From the NCBI RefSeq assembly GCF_006494375.1, contig NZ_VHIZ01000027.1, forward strand, positions 62,001 through 126,000: DNA of 64,000 nt, given 5' to 3'. The notes below the pieces were generated by a model. That model was not told the origin of the DNA and made no database searches. It saw only the letters and a list, made by a program, of their open reading frames with translations. The stretch is from Pantoea anthophila. GTDB lineage: Bacteria > Pseudomonadota > Gammaproteobacteria > Enterobacterales > Enterobacteriaceae. Within the stretch, counting starts at the first letter, position 1; every line of letters starts with the position of its first letter. Shown in pieces: positions 9,638 through 20,074 of this stretch. Both the position numbers and the translations under genes were made by a program.

Positions 9638-10633
9638 ATGGAACTGCTCTGCCCGGCAGGCAACCTGCCCGCAGTGCGCACCGCCGTCGAGAATGGCGCG
9701 GATGCGGTCTATGTGGGGCTGAAAGATGACACCAACGCCCGCCACTTCGCGGGCCTGAACTTCACCGACAAAAAGCTGGCCGAAGCGGCTCGCTATCTGC
9801 ATCAGCATCGCCGCAAACTGCATGTGGCAATCAATACCTTCGCCCATCCTGACGGCATGGGACGCTGGCAGCGGGCCATTGATGTGGCGGCGCAGAACGG
9901 GGCCGACGCGCTGATCCTCGCCGATATCGCTACCCTGGAGTATGCGGCGACGCACTATCCCCAGGTGGAGCGCCATCTCTCCGTGCAGGCGTCAGCCACC
10001 AATCTGGAGGCGATTCGCTTTTATCATCGCCATTTTAACCTGCAGCGTGTGGTGCTGCCGCGGGTGCTCTCTCTGCATCAGGTAAAGCAGCTGGCGCGCA
10101 GCACGCCGGTGCCGCTGGAGGTGTTCGCGTTTGGCAGCCTGTGCATTATGGCGGAAGGCCGCTGCTACCTCTCCTCGTGGCTGACCGGTGAGTCGCCTAA
10201 CAGCGCCGGTGCCTGTTCTCCGGCGAAATTTGTGCGCTGGCAGCAGACGCCGCAGGGCATGGAATCTCGCCTGAACGAAGTGCTGATCGATCGCTACGCG
10301 GCGGATGAAAGCGCGGGTTACCCGACCCTGTGCAAAGGACGGTATGAGGTCAGCGGCCAGCGTTATCACGTGCTGGAAGAGCCCACCAGCCTGAACACGC
10401 TGGAGCTGCTGCCGGAGCTGCTGCGGGCCGGGGTCGCCTCGGTCAAGATCGAGGGTCGCCAGCGCAGTCCCGCCTATGTTGCTGATGTCGCGCGCGTCTG
10501 GCGTCAGGCGATCGACCGCTGTCAGGCCCGGCCGGAACAGTTTGAGGTGGCGCCCCGGTGGATGCAGACGCTGGGCGATCTCTCTGAAGGCACGCAAACC
10601 ACGCTGGGTGCTTATCACCGTGAATGGCAATAA
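9638..10633 (+). CDS. ubiU: Oxygen-independent ubiquinone hydroxylation factor UbiU
   Basis: A U32-peptidase-family protein of 331 residues (formerly YhbU), same length as in E. coli. With UbiV it forms a complex that hydroxylates ubiquinone precursors without oxygen, using prephenate as the oxygen donor. The four cysteines that hold its 4Fe-4S cluster are all present: C169, C176, C193 and C232. The ATG at 9638 follows GAGAGG; longer in-frame starts upstream run through the leader hairpin and are not supported. ubiV follows after nine bases. Confidence 0.95.
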   Translation: MELLCPAGNLPAVRTAVENGADAVYVGLKDDTNARHFAGLNFTDKKLAEAARYLHQHRRKLHVAINTFAHPDGMGRWQRAIDVAAQNGADALILADIATLEYAATHYPQVERHLSVQASATNLEAIRFYHRHFNLQRVVLPRVLSLHQVKQLARSTPVPLEVFAFGSLCIMAEGRCYLSSWLTGESPNSAGACSPAKFVRWQQTPQGMESRLNEVLIDRYAADESAGYPTLCKGRYEVSGQRYHVLEEPTSLNTLELLPELLRAGVASVKIEGRQRSPAYVADVARVWRQAIDRCQARPEQFEVAPRWMQTLGDLSEGTQTTLGAYHREWQ

Positions 10634-10642
10634 GGAGTCATG

Positions 10643-11521
10643 ATGCAATATGCCGTCGGGCCGGTGCTCTGGTACTGGCCAACCCCTACGCTGGAGGAGT
10701 TTTACCAGCAGGCTGCCCGCAGTAGCGCGGAGATTATTTACCTCGGCGAAGCGGTGTGCAGTAAACGCCGCGCGACGCCTTATGGCCGCTGGATGGAGAT
10801 GGCCCGTGACGCCGCGGCCAGCGGCAAACAGGTGGTGCTGAGCACCCTGGCGCTGCTGCAGTCCCCCTCTGAACTGAAAGAGCTGCAGCGTTATGTCGAA
10901 AACGGCGAGTTCCTGATTGAAGCGAATGATATCGGCACGGTTAACATGGTCGCTGAGCGCCACCTGCCCTTTGTGGCAGGCCCGACGCTGAACGTCTACA
11001 ACGCTGACACCCTGCAACTGCTGGTCAGGGAGGGGATGACGCGCTGGTGTATGCCGGTCGAGATGTCACGCGACTGGCTGCTGCAGCTGCTGGAACAGTG
11101 CGAAACGCGCGGTATCCGGCAGCAGTTTGAGGTGGAGGTGATGGGCTACGGTCATCTGCCGCTGGCGCTCTCGGCGCGCTGCTTTACCGCCCGCTCGGAA
11201 AACCGCGCGAAGGACGATTGCGAAACCTGCTGCATCAACTATCCGACAGGCCGCCGCGTCAGCTCGCAGGAGGGGCAGCCGGTGTTCGTGCTCAACGGCA
11301 TTCAGACCATGAGCGGCTACTGTTACAACCTGGGGAACGATCTGGCGGGGATGCGGGAGTGGGTCGACTGCGTCCGGCTCTCTCCGCAGGACAGCACCAC
11401 GCTGGCAGAGATAGATCGTTTCCGGGCCAACGAGAATGGTCAGGCTCCGTTAATGGTCGCGAAAGGCTGCGATTGCAATGGTTACTGGCGCAAACTGGCG
11501 GGTATGACGCTGGCATCCTGA
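10643..11521 (+). CDS. ubiV: Oxygen-independent ubiquinone hydroxylation factor UbiV
   Basis: Partner of UbiU, 292 residues, also a U32-family 4Fe-4S protein (formerly YhbV). C39 lies in EAVCSKRR, and the ARCFTAR and CETCC segments provide the other cluster ligands. Two adjacent ATGs occur; the second (10643) lies five bases after AAGGAG and gives the E. coli length, so it was preferred over 10640. It forms an operon with ubiU. Confidence 0.95.
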   Translation: MQYAVGPVLWYWPTPTLEEFYQQAARSSAEIIYLGEAVCSKRRATPYGRWMEMARDAAASGKQVVLSTLALLQSPSELKELQRYVENGEFLIEANDIGTVNMVAERHLPFVAGPTLNVYNADTLQLLVREGMTRWCMPVEMSRDWLLQLLEQCETRGIRQQFEVEVMGYGHLPLALSARCFTARSENRAKDDCETCCINYPTGRRVSSQEGQPVFVLNGIQTMSGYCYNLGNDLAGMREWVDCVRLSPQDSTTLAEIDRFRANENGQAPLMVAKGCDCNGYWRKLAGMTLAS

Positions 11522-11636
11522 GTAAAAGCACATACCGGCTATATTCCTGCTGAGGTTAGCAGTTTTAATATAAGGAATGATGCGTAATACTAAATGATGC
11601 AGACTTTAATGCCTGCGCCATACAACGGGAGTAGTC

Positions 11637-12647
11637 ATGTCTGATAAAAAACCTCTTCGCCTGTCCGTGCTGGATCTCGCGCCGATCCCTCAGGGTGCGA
11701 CCGCGCGGGATGCGTTCCACAATTCGCTGGCGCTGGCGCGTCAGGCTGAAAAACTGGGCTACCAACGCTACTGGCTGGCTGAACATCACAACATGACGGG
11801 GATTGCCAGTGCTGCGACGTCGGTGCTGATCGGCTATCTGGCGGCCAATACCGAGACGCTGCAGCTGGGATCGGGCGGCATCATGCTGCCTAACCATGCG
11901 CCGCTGGTGATTGCCGAGCAGTTTGGCACACTGGCTTCTCTCTATCCCGGCCGTATCGATCTCGGCCTGGGTCGTGCACCCGGCTCTGACCAGCGTACGA
12001 TGATGGCGCTGCGTCGTCATCAGGCCAGCATGCACGCCGACACCTTTCCTGAAGATGTGGCTGAACTGATTAACTGGTTTGATGCGGAAGCGGATGCACA
12101 GCCGCCGGTGCAACCGGTGCCGGGCCTCGGCCTGAAGATCCCGGTCTGGCTGCTCGGCTCCAGCCTCTACAGTGCGCAACTGTCAGCCCGGATGGGTCTG
12201 CCGTTTGCCTTCGCCTCACATTTTGCGCCGGATCAGCTGTTCCAGGCGCTGCACGTCTACCGCGAAAACTTCCAGCCCTCGGCGCGACTCGACAAGCCGT
12301 ATGCCATGGTCTGCATCAACGTGGTCGCCGCTGACAGCGAGCGTGAGGCACGCTTCCTGTTTACCTCGCAGCAGCAGCAGTTTATCAACCTGCGCCGCGG
12401 CAAACCGGGCCCGTTACCGGCACCGGTTGAGAACATGGATAACCTCTGGTCACCGTCAGAGCAGTATGGGGTTCAGCAGGCGCTCAGCATGTCGCTGGTC
12501 GGCGATGGGGATAAGGTGCGCCACGGGCTGGCGTCACTGATGCGTGAAACCCAGGCGGATGAGATCATGGTCAACGGCCAGATTTTTGACTCCGCGGCGC
12601 GCCTGCGCTCCTTCGCCATTGCGATGGAAGCGGCCAGCAGCCTGTAG
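11637..12647 (+). CDS. yhbW: Luciferase-like monooxygenase YhbW
   Basis: A 336-residue bacterial-luciferase-like flavin monooxygenase, collinear with E. coli YhbW. Conserved segments include [15 protein letters not shown] near residue 45 and [19 protein letters not shown] near 105, which form the flavin site. Its substrate is unknown. It is 115 bases downstream of ubiV on the same strand. Its stop codon directly abuts the stop of the convergent AraC gene, so the two transcripts must run into each other. Confidence 0.92.
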   Translation: MSDKKPLRLSVLDLAPIPQGATARDAFHNSLALARQAEKLGYQRYWLAEHHNMTGIASAATSVLIGYLAANTETLQLGSGGIMLPNHAPLVIAEQFGTLASLYPGRIDLGLGRAPGSDQRTMMALRRHQASMHADTFPEDVAELINWFDAEADAQPPVQPVPGLGLKIPVWLLGSSLYSAQLSARMGLPFAFASHFAPDQLFQALHVYRENFQPSARLDKPYAMVCINVVAADSEREARFLFTSQQQQFINLRRGKPGPLPAPVENMDNLWSPSEQYGVQQALSMSLVGDGDKVRHGLASLMRETQADEIMVNGQIFDSAARLRSFAIAMEAASSL

Positions 12648-13568
12648 TCAGTTCTGCGGTGGGGGCACAGTCTCTGCGCTCACCGCCAGCTGACGACTGT
12701 CCCTGGCCGGGGATTGCCCGTAAAGGCGGCGATACTCCCGGCTGAACTGTGACGCACTCTGATAACCTACCCGATAGCCTGCCGTCCCGGCATCCAGCTT
12801 TTCCACCATCATCAGCCGTCGCGCCTCATTCAGCCGCAGCTGTTTCTGATACTGCATCGGCGTCATTGCCGTGACCGCTTTGAAGTGATGATGCAGCGAA
12901 GAGATGCTCATGCCGACACTGCTGGCGAGCTGGTCAATCTTCAGCGGCTGATGAAAATTCTCCCGCAGCCAGCGGGCCGCCTGCGCCACCCGGTTACCCG
13001 GCCGCTCAGCCAGCGCCATATTCAGAATGCGCGATCCTTCCGGTCCGGTCAGCAGCCGGTAGAAAATCTCCTGCTCGATCAGCGGGGCGAGCGCCGGGAT
13101 ATCCTCAGGATGGTCAAGCAGCCGCACCAGCCGCGTTACCGCTTCCACCAGCCACGGCGACATCTTGTGCACGGTAATGCCGCGTTCGTTGCGGGCCGTA
13201 GCGGGTGACAGCGTCGGAGGAAACTGGTCGAGGTAGCGCATCAGCCGGGATTCATTGATGGCGATGCCAATCCCCAGGTTAGGTTTTTCCGGCGTGGCGA
13301 CCGTGACGCAGGCGCGCACCGGCATGTCCAGCGTCACCAGCAGCAGATCGCCCGGGCCATAATGCAGCACCTCATCACCGATGTGCAGCGCCTTGCCGCC
13401 CTGTGCGACCAGCGCGAAACTGGCCCATTGGGCAAAGTGCGCGGGCTTTGTCGGTGCAGAGCTGCGCCCAAAGAACAGGTAGTCAATGGCACTCGCGTGC
13501 CGTCCATCCTCCGGCGCATGCCGCGCAATCAACCGGGCCAGCGCCTGCCACGTATCATTCTCTGTCAC
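12648..13568 (-). CDS. AraC-family transcriptional regulator (YqhC-like type)
   Basis: A regulator with an N-terminal cupin-type AraC_N domain and a C-terminal pair of helix-turn-helix motifs (LRENFHQPLKIDQLASSVGMS and the GYQSASQFSREYRRLYGQSP signature). The GTG at 13568 was chosen because AAGGGAG lies about eight bases upstream; this gives 306 residues. In-frame starts further up (ATG at 13586, another at 13658) are possible. It diverges from the SDR at 13742, and regulators of this kind usually control the adjacent oxidoreductase. This gene and the SDR stand where E. coli has mtr, suggesting local gain. Inducer unknown. Confidence 0.85.
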   Translation of the reverse strand: MTENDTWQALARLIARHAPEDGRHASAIDYLFFGRSSAPTKPAHFAQWASFALVAQGGKALHIGDEVLHYGPGDLLLVTLDMPVRACVTVATPEKPNLGIGIAINESRLMRYLDQFPPTLSPATARNERGITVHKMSPWLVEAVTRLVRLLDHPEDIPALAPLIEQEIFYRLLTGPEGSRILNMALAERPGNRVAQAARWLRENFHQPLKIDQLASSVGMSISSLHHHFKAVTAMTPMQYQKQLRLNEARRLMMVEKLDAGTAGYRVGYQSASQFSREYRRLYGQSPARDSRQLAVSAETVPPPQN

Positions 13569-13741
13569 CGGGTCATCTCCCTTCATTATCTCAGCCGATA
13601 TTACCTGAGCCGGTGCGCCATGCCTGTGTCGCAGCGACACTTTTGCAGGATCGGGCAAAAAGCTTGCAGGATTGCGCTACCCGGATGGGTCACCGGCGCG
13701 CATAGTCTGTCAACGCAATCATTACGGCGGAGATCAGGATA

Positions 13742-14488
13742 ATGAAGGCACTACAGAATAAAATCGCGCTGGTAACGGGAGCATCAAAAGGCATTGGTGC
13801 TGCTATCGCCATCGCCTTTGCGACGGCGGGCGCACGGGTAATCGTCAATTATCAACAGGACGAGGTGGGTGCGGCTGACGTGGTCAGCGACATTCTTGCC
13901 CTGGGCAGTGACGCGGTGGCGGTGCAGGCGGATATCTCTGTGCAGCAGGACGTGGAACGGCTGTTTGCAACCACCGTCGCCTGTTTCGGCGCGCCAGATA
14001 TTGTGGTGAATAACGCGGGCCGCTTTCATCACGGCGCTTTTGAGGCGCTGACCCAGGAGGAGATGCAGCAGCAGATCAACGTTAACCTGCTTGGCACGCT
14101 GCTAGTCTGTCAGCAGGCGATTCATCACTTTCCTGCCCACGGCGGCACCCTTATCAACCTCAGCGCCCTGAGCAGCCAGAACAGCACGCCGGGTTCCGTG
14201 CTCTGGGCGGCGACCAAGGGCGCGGTGGATACCCTGACACAGGGGCTGGCGCGCGAACTGGGTGCCAGAAACATTCGGGTTAACGCCCTGGCACCGGGAA
14301 TGATTCTGACAGAGGGATTGCTGGCGGCGAAGAGGATGAGCCCGCAGCTTAAAGCGCAACTGCTGGCCGCCACGCCGCTGGGGCGCTTTGGTCTGCCGGA
14401 AGATGTGGCACAGGTGGCGCTGTTTCTGGCCTCGGAGGAGTCCGCCTGGGTCAGCGGCGAGCGCGTCATCATCAGCGGCGGAGCCTGA
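13742..14488 (+). CDS. SDR-family oxidoreductase with altered active site
   Basis: A classical-size short-chain dehydrogenase of 248 residues. The cofactor loop TGASKGIG (12-19) and NNAG (90-93) are intact, and NAPGMI-like LAPGMILTEG follows. However the position of the catalytic tyrosine in the Tyr-x3-Lys motif is tryptophan (W155-AAT-K159, codon TGG), and the nearest serine (S141) is 14 rather than the usual 13 residues before it. The enzyme may be inactive as a dehydrogenase, use another proton donor, or act in another way. It diverges from the AraC gene across 173 bases, which probably hold the shared control region. Confidence 0.88.
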   Translation: MKALQNKIALVTGASKGIGAAIAIAFATAGARVIVNYQQDEVGAADVVSDILALGSDAVAVQADISVQQDVERLFATTVACFGAPDIVVNNAGRFHHGAFEALTQEEMQQQINVNLLGTLLVCQQAIHHFPAHGGTLINLSALSSQNSTPGSVLWAATKGAVDTLTQGLARELGARNIRVNALAPGMILTEGLLAAKRMSPQLKAQLLAATPLGRFGLPEDVAQVALFLASEESAWVSGERVIISGGA

Positions 14489-14495
14489 TCGGCAT

Positions 14496-14526
14496 AAAAA
14501 AAGGGAAGCCAGTGGCTTCCCTTTTT
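14496..14526. terminator. Bidirectional terminator between SDR and deaD
   Basis: AAGGGAAGCC (14501-14510), loop AGT, GGCTTCCCTT (14514-14523). An A run precedes and a T run follows the stem, so it can end both the rightward SDR transcript and the leftward deaD transcript. Confidence 0.85.
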
Positions 14527-14543
14527 GTTACGACATGAAGTCG

Positions 14544-16436
14544 TTATGCGTCACGACGACGTGGTGCGGCTGCGCCATCTTCACGACGTGGACCACGGCC
14601 GCCTTCGCGGTTAAAGCTGCGACCGCCTTCACGACCACCGTCACGGCGCTCAGAAGAGAAACGACGACCACCTTCACGGTTGCCAGCGCCTGGGCCATTA
14701 CGACGATCGCCAGCGGCCGGACGACGGTCACCACGACCTTCGTTTGGCTGAGCATCACCCAGTAACTGCATATTCATCGGCTTGTTCAGAATACGTGTAC
14801 GGGTGAAGTGCTGCAGCACATCGCCTGGCATGCCTTTCGGCAGCTCGATAGTCGAGTGGTTACCGAACAGCTTGATGTTACCGATGTAACGGCTGCTGAT
14901 GTCGCCTTCGTTAGCGATCGCGCCAACGATATGACGAACTTCAACACCATCATCGCGACCCACTTCGATGCGGTAGAGCTGCATCTCGCCAACGTCACGA
15001 CGTTCGCGACGTGGACGGTCGCCATCGCGGCTGTCACGTGGACCACGCGCTTCGCGGCTGTCACGACGGCCATCACGATCGTCACGATCGCGGTATTCAC
15101 GACGTGGCGGACGTGGCGCTTCCGGTGGCAGAATCAGAGGACGTTCGCCCTGTGCCATCTTCAGCAGTGCCGCGGCCAGCGTTTCCAGATCCAGTTCGTC
15201 TTCTGGCTGCATTTTAGTCAGCAGAGCACGGTACTGATCCAGATCGCTGCTTTCCAGCTGCTGCTGAACTTTCGCGGCAAACTTCGCCAGACGACGCTGA
15301 CCCAGCAGCTCTGCGTTAGGCAGTTCAACTTCCGGAATAGTCAGCTTCATTGTACGTTCGATGTTGCGCAGCAGACGACGCTCGCGGTTCTCAACGAACA
15401 GCAGCGCGCGGCCAGCACGACCGGCACGACCGGTACGGCCGATACGGTGAACGTAAGATTCTGCATCCATCGGGATGTCGTAGTTAACAACCAGGCTGAT
15501 GCGCTCAACGTCCAGGCCACGGGCCGCAACGTCAGTCGCAATCAGGATGTCGAGACGACCATCTTTCAGGCGCTCCAGCGTCTGCTCACGCAGTGCCTGG
15601 TTCATGTCACCGTTCAGCGCGGCGCTGTTGTAGCCACTGCGCTCCAGCGCTTCTGCAACTTCCAGGGTCGCGTTTTTGGTACGTACGAAGATAATCGCCG
15701 CATCAAAATCTTCCGCTTCCAGGAAGCGAACCAGTGCGTCAGTTTTACGACCGTAAGCGGTCCAGTAGCTCTGGCTGATGTCAGGACGCGTGGTCAGGCT
15801 TGACTGAATACGCACTTCCTGTGGATCTTTCATGAAGCGTTTCGTGATACGACGAATCGCTTCTGGCATGGTGGCAGAGAACAGAGCGGTCTGATGACCT
15901 TCCGGGATCTGCGCCATGATGGTTTCAACGTCTTCGATGAAGCCCATACGCAGCATTTCGTCCGCTTCGTCCAGCACCAGGCCGCGCAGGTTAGAAAGGT
16001 CTAACGTGCCGCGTTTCAGGTGGTCCAGCAGACGGCCAGGCGTACCCACAACAACCTGTGGTCCCTGACGCAGTGCACGCAGCTGCACGTCATAACGCTG
16101 GCCGCCGTACAGGGCAACCACGTTCAGGCCACGCATGTGTTTAGAGAATTCGGTGACAGCTTCAGCAACCTGAACCGCCAGTTCGCGGGTCGGTGCCAGC
16201 ACCAGGATCTGAGGTGCTTTTACAGAAGGGTCAATGTTGTTTAACAGCGGCAGAGAGAACGCCGCAGTTTTACCACTCCCGGTCTGCGCCATACCTAACA
16301 CGTCACGGCCCGCCAGCAGGTGAGGAATACACTCAGCCTGGATTGGGGAAGGCTTTACGTAGCCCATGCCATTCAGTGATTCAAGGATGTCGGCGTTCAG
16401 GCCAAGGTCAGCAAAAGTGGTTTGAATATCAGTCAT
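14544..16436 (-). CDS. deaD: ATP-dependent RNA helicase DeaD (CsdA)
   Basis: A 630-residue DEAD-box helicase acting in cold-shock ribosome assembly and RNA decay. Motif I is AQTGSGKT (50-57), motif II DEAD (156-159), and motif [13 protein letters not shown]. The dimerisation and RNA-binding region follows, then a tail rich in Arg, Gly and Asp with repeated RRDG and GGR units; the DNA there is repetitive. ATG at 16436 aligns with the E. coli start; a GTG three codons earlier would add three residues. The small gene yrbN ends 16 bases upstream, so translational coupling is possible. Confidence 0.96.
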   Translation of the reverse strand: MTDIQTTFADLGLNADILESLNGMGYVKPSPIQAECIPHLLAGRDVLGMAQTGSGKTAAFSLPLLNNIDPSVKAPQILVLAPTRELAVQVAEAVTEFSKHMRGLNVVALYGGQRYDVQLRALRQGPQVVVGTPGRLLDHLKRGTLDLSNLRGLVLDEADEMLRMGFIEDVETIMAQIPEGHQTALFSATMPEAIRRITKRFMKDPQEVRIQSSLTTRPDISQSYWTAYGRKTDALVRFLEAEDFDAAIIFVRTKNATLEVAEALERSGYNSAALNGDMNQALREQTLERLKDGRLDILIATDVAARGLDVERISLVVNYDIPMDAESYVHRIGRTGRAGRAGRALLFVENRERRLLRNIERTMKLTIPEVELPNAELLGQRRLAKFAAKVQQQLESSDLDQYRALLTKMQPEDELDLETLAAALLKMAQGERPLILPPEAPRPPRREYRDRDDRDGRRDSREARGPRDSRDGDRPRRERRDVGEMQLYRIEVGRDDGVEVRHIVGAIANEGDISSRYIGNIKLFGNHSTIELPKGMPGDVLQHFTRTRILNKPMNMQLLGDAQPNEGRGDRRPAAGDRRNGPGAGNREGGRRFSSERRDGGREGGRSFNREGGRGPRREDGAAAPRRRDA

Positions 16437-16452
16437 GTAGTACACGTGCCTC

Positions 16453-16509
16453 TTAGATTGCGGCGGCCAGTCTACATAACTCGTCGTGAAAACTTTCAGT
16501 CATTTTCAT
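16453..16509 (-). CDS. yrbN: Small protein YrbN
   Basis: An 18-residue reading frame ([18 protein letters not shown]) between nlpI and deaD. Its sequence matches the beginning of the E. coli small protein YrbN as I remember it, in the same genomic position, but ends earlier. The stop codon TAA is immediately followed by GAGG, which could serve deaD. The function is unknown; a leader-peptide-like role in coupling deaD translation is an inference. Confidence 0.7.
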   Translation of the reverse strand: MKMTESFHDELCRLAAAI

Positions 16510-16614
16510 CAAAAAGTGTGAACCGGCTCAAATTAGAAGTTTTGACGAACAGAAAAGCCCTCATCCCTGAAGATGATGACTTTACAGGTGTTACGGGCAA
16601 ATTTAGTTCGTCAG

Positions 16615-17499
16615 CTATTGCTGGTCAGATTCTGATAAATCGTCTTGTGTCTGGCCGAGTTGCGCCAGTTCCAACAATGCGTATCGGTGTTCAACAAAGT
16701 TATTGACGTTGTTGGCCACCGCCAGTTTGAACAACGCTTTCGCGTCGTCCTTCTCCCCCAGACTTAGGTAGTACTTACCTAAATAGAAGTTGGTTTCACT
16801 GAGATGTTCAGCGAGCGAGGTGTTATCCGTTGCGTCCGCCTTGAGACTTTCCATCAACGTTTTCTCGTTGATATCTCCAAGGTAGAACTCGACAATATTC
16901 CATCCCCATTGGTCTCTGACCGCTTTGTCATGACGCTGTTGAAGCGCGACTTTTGCCTTGTCGGCATCCATCTCACGTTCAGCCAGATAGAGCCACAGAC
17001 TGCGGAAAGGATCGTTAGGATCGTCTTGATAAAACGCCAGCAGATCATCTTGCGCTAACTTGTATCGACCGCCGTAATAGAGGGCGATACCACGGTTTAA
17101 ATGCGCATAGTTGTAAGTTGGATCAAGCTCAAGTACAGAATCGAACGCTTCATAGGCGGCATCAAAGTTGCCCGCCTGCGTTAAATATATGCCTAAGTAG
17201 TTAAACACTTCGGGCATATCTGGTCTTATAGACAGCGCTTGCGAAAAATCGTTCCGCGCTAATGCCCGCAGACCTAAACTATCATACAACACTCCGCGCT
17301 CATATAACAGCTGTGCGCGTTCATCATCGGTGAGAGCGCGACTGGCAAGTATTTGTTCCATGCGCGCCAGTATCACTTCCTGCTGCAGTGTGGGCTGTAA
17401 CGGCACTGCAAGAACTTCGTTCTTACGCCAATTGGAGTTGCTGCATCCTGCCAGCGTTAAAGCTGTCGCAACAAAACACCAGCGCAGAAAAGGCTTCAT
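16615..17499 (-). CDS. nlpI: Outer-membrane lipoprotein NlpI
   Basis: A 294-residue lipoprotein. The signal peptide ends in the lipobox LAGC (Cys19), and the mature protein is made of tetratricopeptide repeats (for example [20 protein letters not shown] and [20 protein letters not shown]). NlpI is an adaptor for peptidoglycan hydrolases and the Prc protease that controls MepS. It lies between pnp and deaD as in E. coli. Confidence 0.96.
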   Translation of the reverse strand: MKPFLRWCFVATALTLAGCSNSNWRKNEVLAVPLQPTLQQEVILARMEQILASRALTDDERAQLLYERGVLYDSLGLRALARNDFSQALSIRPDMPEVFNYLGIYLTQAGNFDAAYEAFDSVLELDPTYNYAHLNRGIALYYGGRYKLAQDDLLAFYQDDPNDPFRSLWLYLAEREMDADKAKVALQQRHDKAVRDQWGWNIVEFYLGDINEKTLMESLKADATDNTSLAEHLSETNFYLGKYYLSLGEKDDAKALFKLAVANNVNNFVEHRYALLELAQLGQTQDDLSESDQQ

Positions 17500-17587
17500 T
17501 TCCCACTCCCGAATACAAACATTGGGATAACCATCCTGTCATCCGCCTGCTGTGCACAAGGATTCCCGCCCTCGCGATGACACAAAC

Positions 17588-17614
17588 GCCCCTCTCTGCC
17601 AGGCAAAGAGGGGC
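17588..17614 (-). terminator. Probable terminator after pnp
   Basis: GCCCCTCT and AGAGGGGC form an 8-base stem (17588-17595 with 17607-17614) just after the pnp stop. On the minus strand only a short GTTTGT follows, so termination may be partial. Confidence 0.5.
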
Positions 17615-17628
17615 AAATCAGCAACGAC

Positions 17629-19764
17629 TTATTCAGCGGCAGGTGTGGTCACCGCTGCAGCTTCTTCAGCCTGCGGCTTAGATTCTGTCGCTTCTTTGAT
17701 GCTCAGACGTACGCGGCCCTGGCGATCGACTTCCATCACCTTAACCGGCACTTCCTGACCCATCTGCAGATAGTCAGTCACTTTCTCAACGCGCTTATCG
17801 GCGATTTGTGAAATGTGAACCAGACCTTCTTTACCACCGCCGATGGCGACGAAGGCACCGAAGTCAACGATACGGGTCACTTTACCACTGTAAATGCGGC
17901 CCACTTCGATCTCTGCGGTAATCTCTTCGATACGACGGATCGCTTCTTTCGCTTTCAGACCATCGGTCGCAGCGATTTTCACGGTGCCGTCATCTTCGAT
18001 TTCGATCGTTGTGCCGGTTTCTTCGGTCAGTGCACGGATCACTGAGCCGCCTTTACCAATCACATCTTTGATCTTGTCAGAGCTGATCTTGATGGTGTAA
18101 ATGCGCGGTGCGAATTCAGAAATCTCAGTACGTGGCGTGCTGATAGCCTGTTCCATAACGCCCAGGATGTGCAGACGCGCACCCTTAGCCTGGTTCAGCG
18201 CTTCCTGCATGATTTCACGCGTGATGCCTTCGATTTTGATGTCCATCTGCAGCGCGGTGATACCTTCACGGCTACCGGCTACTTTGAAGTCCATGTCGCC
18301 CAGGTGATCTTCGTCGCCCAGGATGTCAGACAGAACAACAAACTTCTCATCTTCTTTCACCAGACCCATTGCAATACCTGCAACAGCGGCTTTGATTGGC
18401 ACACCCGCGTCCATCAGCGCCAGTGAGGCACCGCAGACAGAGGCCATTGAAGAGGAGCCGTTAGATTCGGTGATTTCAGACACCACACGCACGGTGTAAG
18501 GGAAATCTTCCGCCTTTGGCATAACCGCTAACACACCGCGTTTCGCCAGACGACCGTGACCAATTTCACGACGCTTCGGCGAACCGACCATGCCGGTTTC
18601 ACCGACAGAGTACGGAGGGAAGTTGTAGTGGAACAGGAAGCTGTCAGTGCGCTCGCCCATCAGCTCATCCAGGTTCTGCGCATCGCGGGTGGTACCCAGC
18701 GTTGCTGTTACCAGCGCCTGCGTCTCACCACGGGTGAACAGGGATGAACCGTGAGTACGTGGCAGCACGCCAGTACGCACGTCCAGACCACGGATCATAT
18801 CCTTTTCGCGGCCATCGATACGCGGCTCGCCGTTCAGGATACGGGTACGAACAACGTTCTTTTCCAGGCTATGGACGATGTCGCTGATTTCAGCGCTATC
18901 CAGCGTCTCATCTTCAGCCAGCAGCGCAGCAATGGTTTCGTCTTTGATGACGCCAACCTGCGTGTAACGCTCCTGCTTGTCGGTGATGCGGTAAGCATCG
19001 CTGATGCGCGCTTCTGCCAGTGCAGCAACGCGTGAAATCAGTGGGGTGTTGGCGGCTTCTGGCTGCCAGTCCCAGCGTGGTTTGCCCGCTTCAGCAACCA
19101 GCGCGTTGATGTTTTCAATAACCACCTGCTGCTGATCGTGGCCAAAGACCACGGCGCCCAGCATCTGCTCTTCTGACAGGATCTCAGCTTCAGATTCCAC
19201 CATCAGAACGGCATTCTGCGTACCGGCAACCACCAGGTCCAGACGAGACTGTTTCAGCTCATCCGCTGTCGGGTTCAGAACGTATTGATCGTTGATGTAA
19301 CCAACACGCGCAGAACCGATTGGGCCATTGAACGGCAGACCCGAGAGTGACAGCGCGGCAGAAGCACCGATCATAGCAACGATATCAGGATGAACCTGTG
19401 GGTTTACAGAAACCACGGTCGCAATGACCTGAACTTCGTTAACGAAACCTTCCGGGAACAGCGGACGAATCGGGCGGTCAATCAGACGCGCAATCAGCGT
19501 TTCGCCTTCGCTTGGGCGGCCTTCACGACGGAAGAAGCTGCCTGGGATACGACCAGCAGCGTAGGTACGCTCCTGATAGTTCACGGTCAGTGGGAAGAAG
19601 TCCTGACCGGGTTTAGTTTTTTTCTGGCCGACGACAGTGACGAACACCGCGGTATCGTCCATGCTCACCATAACAGCAGCAGTTGCCTGGCGCGCCATCA
19701 TGCCGGTTTCCAGCGTGACGGTATGTTGACCATATTGGAATTTGCGTACGATCGGATTCAGCAA
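17629..19764 (-). CDS. pnp: Polynucleotide phosphorylase
   Basis: The phosphorolytic 3'-5' exoribonuclease of the RNA degradosome, 711 residues as in E. coli. Two RNase PH domains come first ([17 protein letters not shown] in the first, [23 protein letters not shown] in the second), then a KH domain ([17 protein letters not shown]) and an S1 domain ([19 protein letters not shown]). The start is TTG at 19764, eight bases after AAGGA; the same rare start is used in E. coli. An upstream ATG-less extension is not supported. The leader contains a stem-loop of the kind RNase III cuts during autoregulation. Confidence 0.97.
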   Translation of the reverse strand: MLNPIVRKFQYGQHTVTLETGMMARQATAAVMVSMDDTAVFVTVVGQKKTKPGQDFFPLTVNYQERTYAAGRIPGSFFRREGRPSEGETLIARLIDRPIRPLFPEGFVNEVQVIATVVSVNPQVHPDIVAMIGASAALSLSGLPFNGPIGSARVGYINDQYVLNPTADELKQSRLDLVVAGTQNAVLMVESEAEILSEEQMLGAVVFGHDQQQVVIENINALVAEAGKPRWDWQPEAANTPLISRVAALAEARISDAYRITDKQERYTQVGVIKDETIAALLAEDETLDSAEISDIVHSLEKNVVRTRILNGEPRIDGREKDMIRGLDVRTGVLPRTHGSSLFTRGETQALVTATLGTTRDAQNLDELMGERTDSFLFHYNFPPYSVGETGMVGSPKRREIGHGRLAKRGVLAVMPKAEDFPYTVRVVSEITESNGSSSMASVCGASLALMDAGVPIKAAVAGIAMGLVKEDEKFVVLSDILGDEDHLGDMDFKVAGSREGITALQMDIKIEGITREIMQEALNQAKGARLHILGVMEQAISTPRTEISEFAPRIYTIKISSDKIKDVIGKGGSVIRALTEETGTTIEIEDDGTVKIAATDGLKAKEAIRRIEEITAEIEVGRIYSGKVTRIVDFGAFVAIGGGKEGLVHISQIADKRVEKVTDYLQMGQEVPVKVMEVDRQGRVRLSIKEATESKPQAEEAAAVTTPAAE

Positions 19765-19841
19765 AATCAAAGTCCTTAACTTCGGGGCAAGGCTATCTGT
19801 AGCCCGCCATTGATTACCAATCTCCAGCTGCATCCTCGCGA

Positions 19842-19886
19842 CTAATGACAACCCTCGACCGCCCCTGCGGTAAAGCCTCTCATTAG
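19842..19886 (-). promoter_or_regulatory. pnp leader stem-loop
   Basis: CTAATGA (19842-19848) and TCATTAG (19880-19886) pair perfectly; inside, ACCGC (19858-19862) and GCGGT (19867-19871) pair around a 4-base loop. The element lies about 80 bases upstream of the pnp start in the rpsO-pnp gap. By analogy with E. coli it is likely the RNase III-cleaved duplex through which PNPase limits its own mRNA. The rest of the 310-base rpsO-pnp gap shows only the rpsO terminator. Confidence 0.6.
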
Positions 19887-19963
19887 CCGCGCGAAATTCT
19901 GCAAACTAAAGATCACACTAAGCAACAATACATCAGTTTGGCCCGGATTGCTGCCGATTGCTC

Positions 19964-19987
19964 AAAAAAAGGGGCCATAAAGGCCCC
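19964..19987 (-). terminator. Terminator after rpsO
   Basis: On the minus strand GGCCCC-loop-GGGGCC (plus 19971-19976 with 19982-19987) is followed by seven T. It separates rpsO from pnp and corresponds in place to the partial terminator in the E. coli rpsO-pnp transcript. Confidence 0.8.
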
Positions 19988-20074
19988 CTTTTCATGAAAC
20001 TCGCACAAATCTGATCGTCTGCTGCACGCCGCGTTAATCGCTGCATGACGCCCTGACGACCCGATTTTTCAGAC

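Noticed and set aside
14808-15803. Short repeated sequence in the deaD tail as a CRISPR or repeat array
   Set aside because: The repetition in the 3' part of deaD comes from Arg/Gly/Asp-rich codons and has no regular spacer pattern.
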